From an uncultured Prevotella sp. (GTDB taxonomy: Bacteria > Bacteroidota > Bacteroidia > Bacteroidales > Bacteroidaceae), in the NCBI GenBank assembly GCA_946183415.1, contig CAMHAM010000006.1:42339-106338 (forward strand): a stretch of DNA of 64,000 bases, given 5' to 3'. Below the pieces are notes generated by a model. It ran no database searches and was not told the DNA's origin. It saw only the letters and a list, made by a program, of their open reading frames with translations. This document shows positions 62,060 to 64,000 of the stretch, in pieces; position 1 is the stretch's first letter; each line of letters starts with the position of its first letter. Position numbers and translations under genes: made by a program.

Positions 62060-62581
62060 TTACTCTTTCAATTTCAAGAGTTTCTCCCAGCGGGGGTCTA
62101 TCGCCTGGCTGGACTCCTCATCGCTGCTTCGGTCAGCTGACAGCTCTTCCAGAGCTTGCGTCATGACAGGGTTGCACTTGCCGGGTGCATGCACATGCCT
62201 GATGGGTATGGCCAGAACTATAAACTCATAGATGATCCACGACATGTCGAGTATTCCTTCGTTCTCGTCCACGACGATCATATCATCCTCCTCTGAGGCC
62301 TCGCTTCCGAGCTTGACAATGAGACGATTATCGGTTTCCACCGGCTGCTCCATATCGTCGAGACAACGGTCACAAGGGATAATCACTGTGCCTGCCGTAT
62401 GGAAGTTGAACTCGAAAAAGCCAGTAGCCTTGCGTATAGACACTGACACGTGCAATGAGCCTCGCCTCGTCTCGGCACCGTCCAGAGCCTCGAAGTAACG
62501 GTCATCCAGATCGAAATCCAAGGAAGTTTCCTCTTTCTTCAAACCCTTCAGATCTATCTTCAACAACTCCAAACAACACAT
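62060..62581 (-). CDS. YceD/DUF177 family protein
   Basis: FNFHTAGTVIIPCDRCLDDMEQPVETDNRLIVKLG; directly upstream of rpmF on the same strand. Confidence 0.8.
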   Translation of the reverse strand: MCCLELLKIDLKGLKKEETSLDFDLDDRYFEALDGAETRRGSLHVSVSIRKATGFFEFNFHTAGTVIIPCDRCLDDMEQPVETDNRLIVKLGSEASEEDDMIVVDENEGILDMSWIIYEFIVLAIPIRHVHAPGKCNPVMTQALEELSADRSSDEESSQAIDPRWEKLLKLKE

Positions 62582-62727
62582 AATAATCCAATTTGGGTTG
62601 CAAAGTTACAAACTTTTTTTCAATTAAGGAGCGGTTATTTGGTTTTTTTATCATTTTAAGGCAAATTCTTTAGTTATCAAGGGTTTATATTACACAAACC
62701 ACCCCGTATTTGTGCAGTTTTCAATGC

Positions 62728-63894
62728 TCATCGAGGAAGTTCCACACGGAATGTCGTACCTTTACCCAGCTCCGACGATTTTACAAAAATGCGGCCTTTA
62801 TGATACTCCTCAACAATCCGTTTTGCCAAAGAAAGTCCAAGTCCCCATCCTCGTTGTTTCGTAGTAAAGCCTGGGGTAAACACATTCTTGATATCCTTCT
62901 TACGAATACCTTTACCGGTATCTTTCACTTCAAGGATCACCTTGCTGCCCTCTTCGGATAATGACAGGTCAATTCTGCCATTTCCTTCCATGGCATCGAC
63001 TGCATTCTTACATAAGTTCTCTACCACCCACTCAAACAGGGAAGTATTCATTCTGACAATCACATCCTGCTCTGGAACATGGCAAACCATCTCGACTTTG
63101 TTGGACGTGCGACGGCTCATATAGTCAATGACATGATTCAACACTTCATTCATCGAGCCTTCTTTCGGTTCAGGCAAGGAACCAATCTTTGAGAAGCGCT
63201 CTGCAATACGTTCCAAGCGCTTTACATCCTTATCCAACTCCGGGATGAGTTCATCATCGGGATGATTCTCTTTTAGGATTTCCACCCACGCCATCAGACT
63301 GGAAATCGGTGTACCCAATTGATGGGCAGTTTCCTTCGACAGCCCCACCCATACCTTATTCTGTTCTGCTTTCTTGGATGAAAGGAGCGCGAATATGGCT
63401 ACTACCGCAAATATCATCACAATACCCAGTTGCCAGTAAGGATACTGCGAAAGCCGCTTCAGAAGCAACGACTCGTCATAGCACACCAATTGATAGTCCC
63501 GGGTCCTCGTCGAGTCGCCCAGATAGATCTTGATATACCTGTCTCTTTCGAAGAGTTTCCTCCCATACTGTTCCACGTAGGATTCAGAGTCGGCAGCCGT
63601 CTTCTCATCCATCTCGATGTTCCGGTAGTCGCTCACCCGCCCTGCGGAGTCGAGTATGACCACGGGGATGGTGTTGTTGCCCTGAATAACGTCCAAGACA
63701 AGAGTCAAGTCCGTGTTTTCGTCCGCATGATTGAGGGCACGGAGAGCCTGGGCCCATACCTCCATCTTCTGGCGCTCCTCGTTGGAGAGGTCCTTTACCA
63801 GATAGTGGGAAACGAGTAGTGAGCTGATGGCAATAGCCACAGCTGCTATTACCAAGAGGATCTTCATCTGTCGGATTCGGTCTGTCCACTGCAT
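62728..63894 (-). CDS. Sensor histidine kinase
   Basis: GLSKETAHQLGTPISSLMAWVEILKENHPDDEL H-box; HATPase LCKNAVDAMEGNGRIDLSL, GKGIRKKDIKNVFTPGFTTKQRGWGLGLSLAKRIVEEYH. Confidence 0.9.
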   Translation of the reverse strand: MQWTDRIRQMKILLVIAAVAIAISSLLVSHYLVKDLSNEERQKMEVWAQALRALNHADENTDLTLVLDVIQGNNTIPVVILDSAGRVSDYRNIEMDEKTAADSESYVEQYGRKLFERDRYIKIYLGDSTRTRDYQLVCYDESLLLKRLSQYPYWQLGIVMIFAVVAIFALLSSKKAEQNKVWVGLSKETAHQLGTPISSLMAWVEILKENHPDDELIPELDKDVKRLERIAERFSKIGSLPEPKEGSMNEVLNHVIDYMSRRTSNKVEMVCHVPEQDVIVRMNTSLFEWVVENLCKNAVDAMEGNGRIDLSLSEEGSKVILEVKDTGKGIRKKDIKNVFTPGFTTKQRGWGLGLSLAKRIVEEYHKGRIFVKSSELGKGTTFRVELPR

Positions 63895-63950
63895 ACAATA
63901 GAATAACGCTCAAAAGATGGATTTATTGTGTCCTGGGAGGAAGGGATATA

Positions 63951-63987
63951 CAAAAAGAGCCCCGGGTCATTGCTGACTCGGGGCTCA
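63951..63987 (-). terminator. Rho-independent-like terminator for a minus-strand gene outside the window
   Basis: gagccccgggtca ttgc tgactcggggctc with aaaaa on its left, i.e. a T-tract on the minus strand. Confidence 0.65.
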
Positions 63988-64000
63988 CTGATGAAAGATG

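Overview
The window looks like chromosomal DNA from a Bacteroidales bacterium, probably Prevotella-like. Evidence: -33 TTG(G/C) / -7 TAnnTTTGC promoter motifs, a Lol/Lpt/Mla envelope gene set, a ParA-ParB-DUF5683-lytic transglycosylase-RelA run, and C-terminal 'GxYIxxGKK(I/V)V(I/V)K' tails on secreted proteins. Most of it is a conserved housekeeping backbone: purB (partial), paaK, mutL, OstA/SurA-like genes, guaB, recQ, clpX-clpP, tig, lptB, mlaE/F, lpxB, surE, parA/B, relA/spoT, alaS, parC, der, era, fabH, rpmF. There are three tRNAs: two identical tRNA-Val(TAC) and one tRNA-Leu(TAG). Accessory content sits mainly at about 23.0-33.1 kb: a repeat-rich noncoding segment, a DUF5053-like mini-operon, an MNT/HEPN pair, and two giant secreted adhesin-like genes that share a repeat module and a C-terminal tail. 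The most unusual signal is a set of short tandem arrays with strictly fixed periods (7, 8, 9 or 10 bp). Their unit sequences vary but the period does not. They sit at gene boundaries and in several cases lie in frame inside genes (alaS, lpxB twice, a lipoprotein signal peptide, a pectinesterase signal peptide). The clearest examples are three arrays of 8, 8 and 12 CTAG tetranucleotides spaced exactly 9 bp apart. Many long antisense ORFs in the supplied track are judged spurious. All family names come from recognising the translated sequences; no database search was run.
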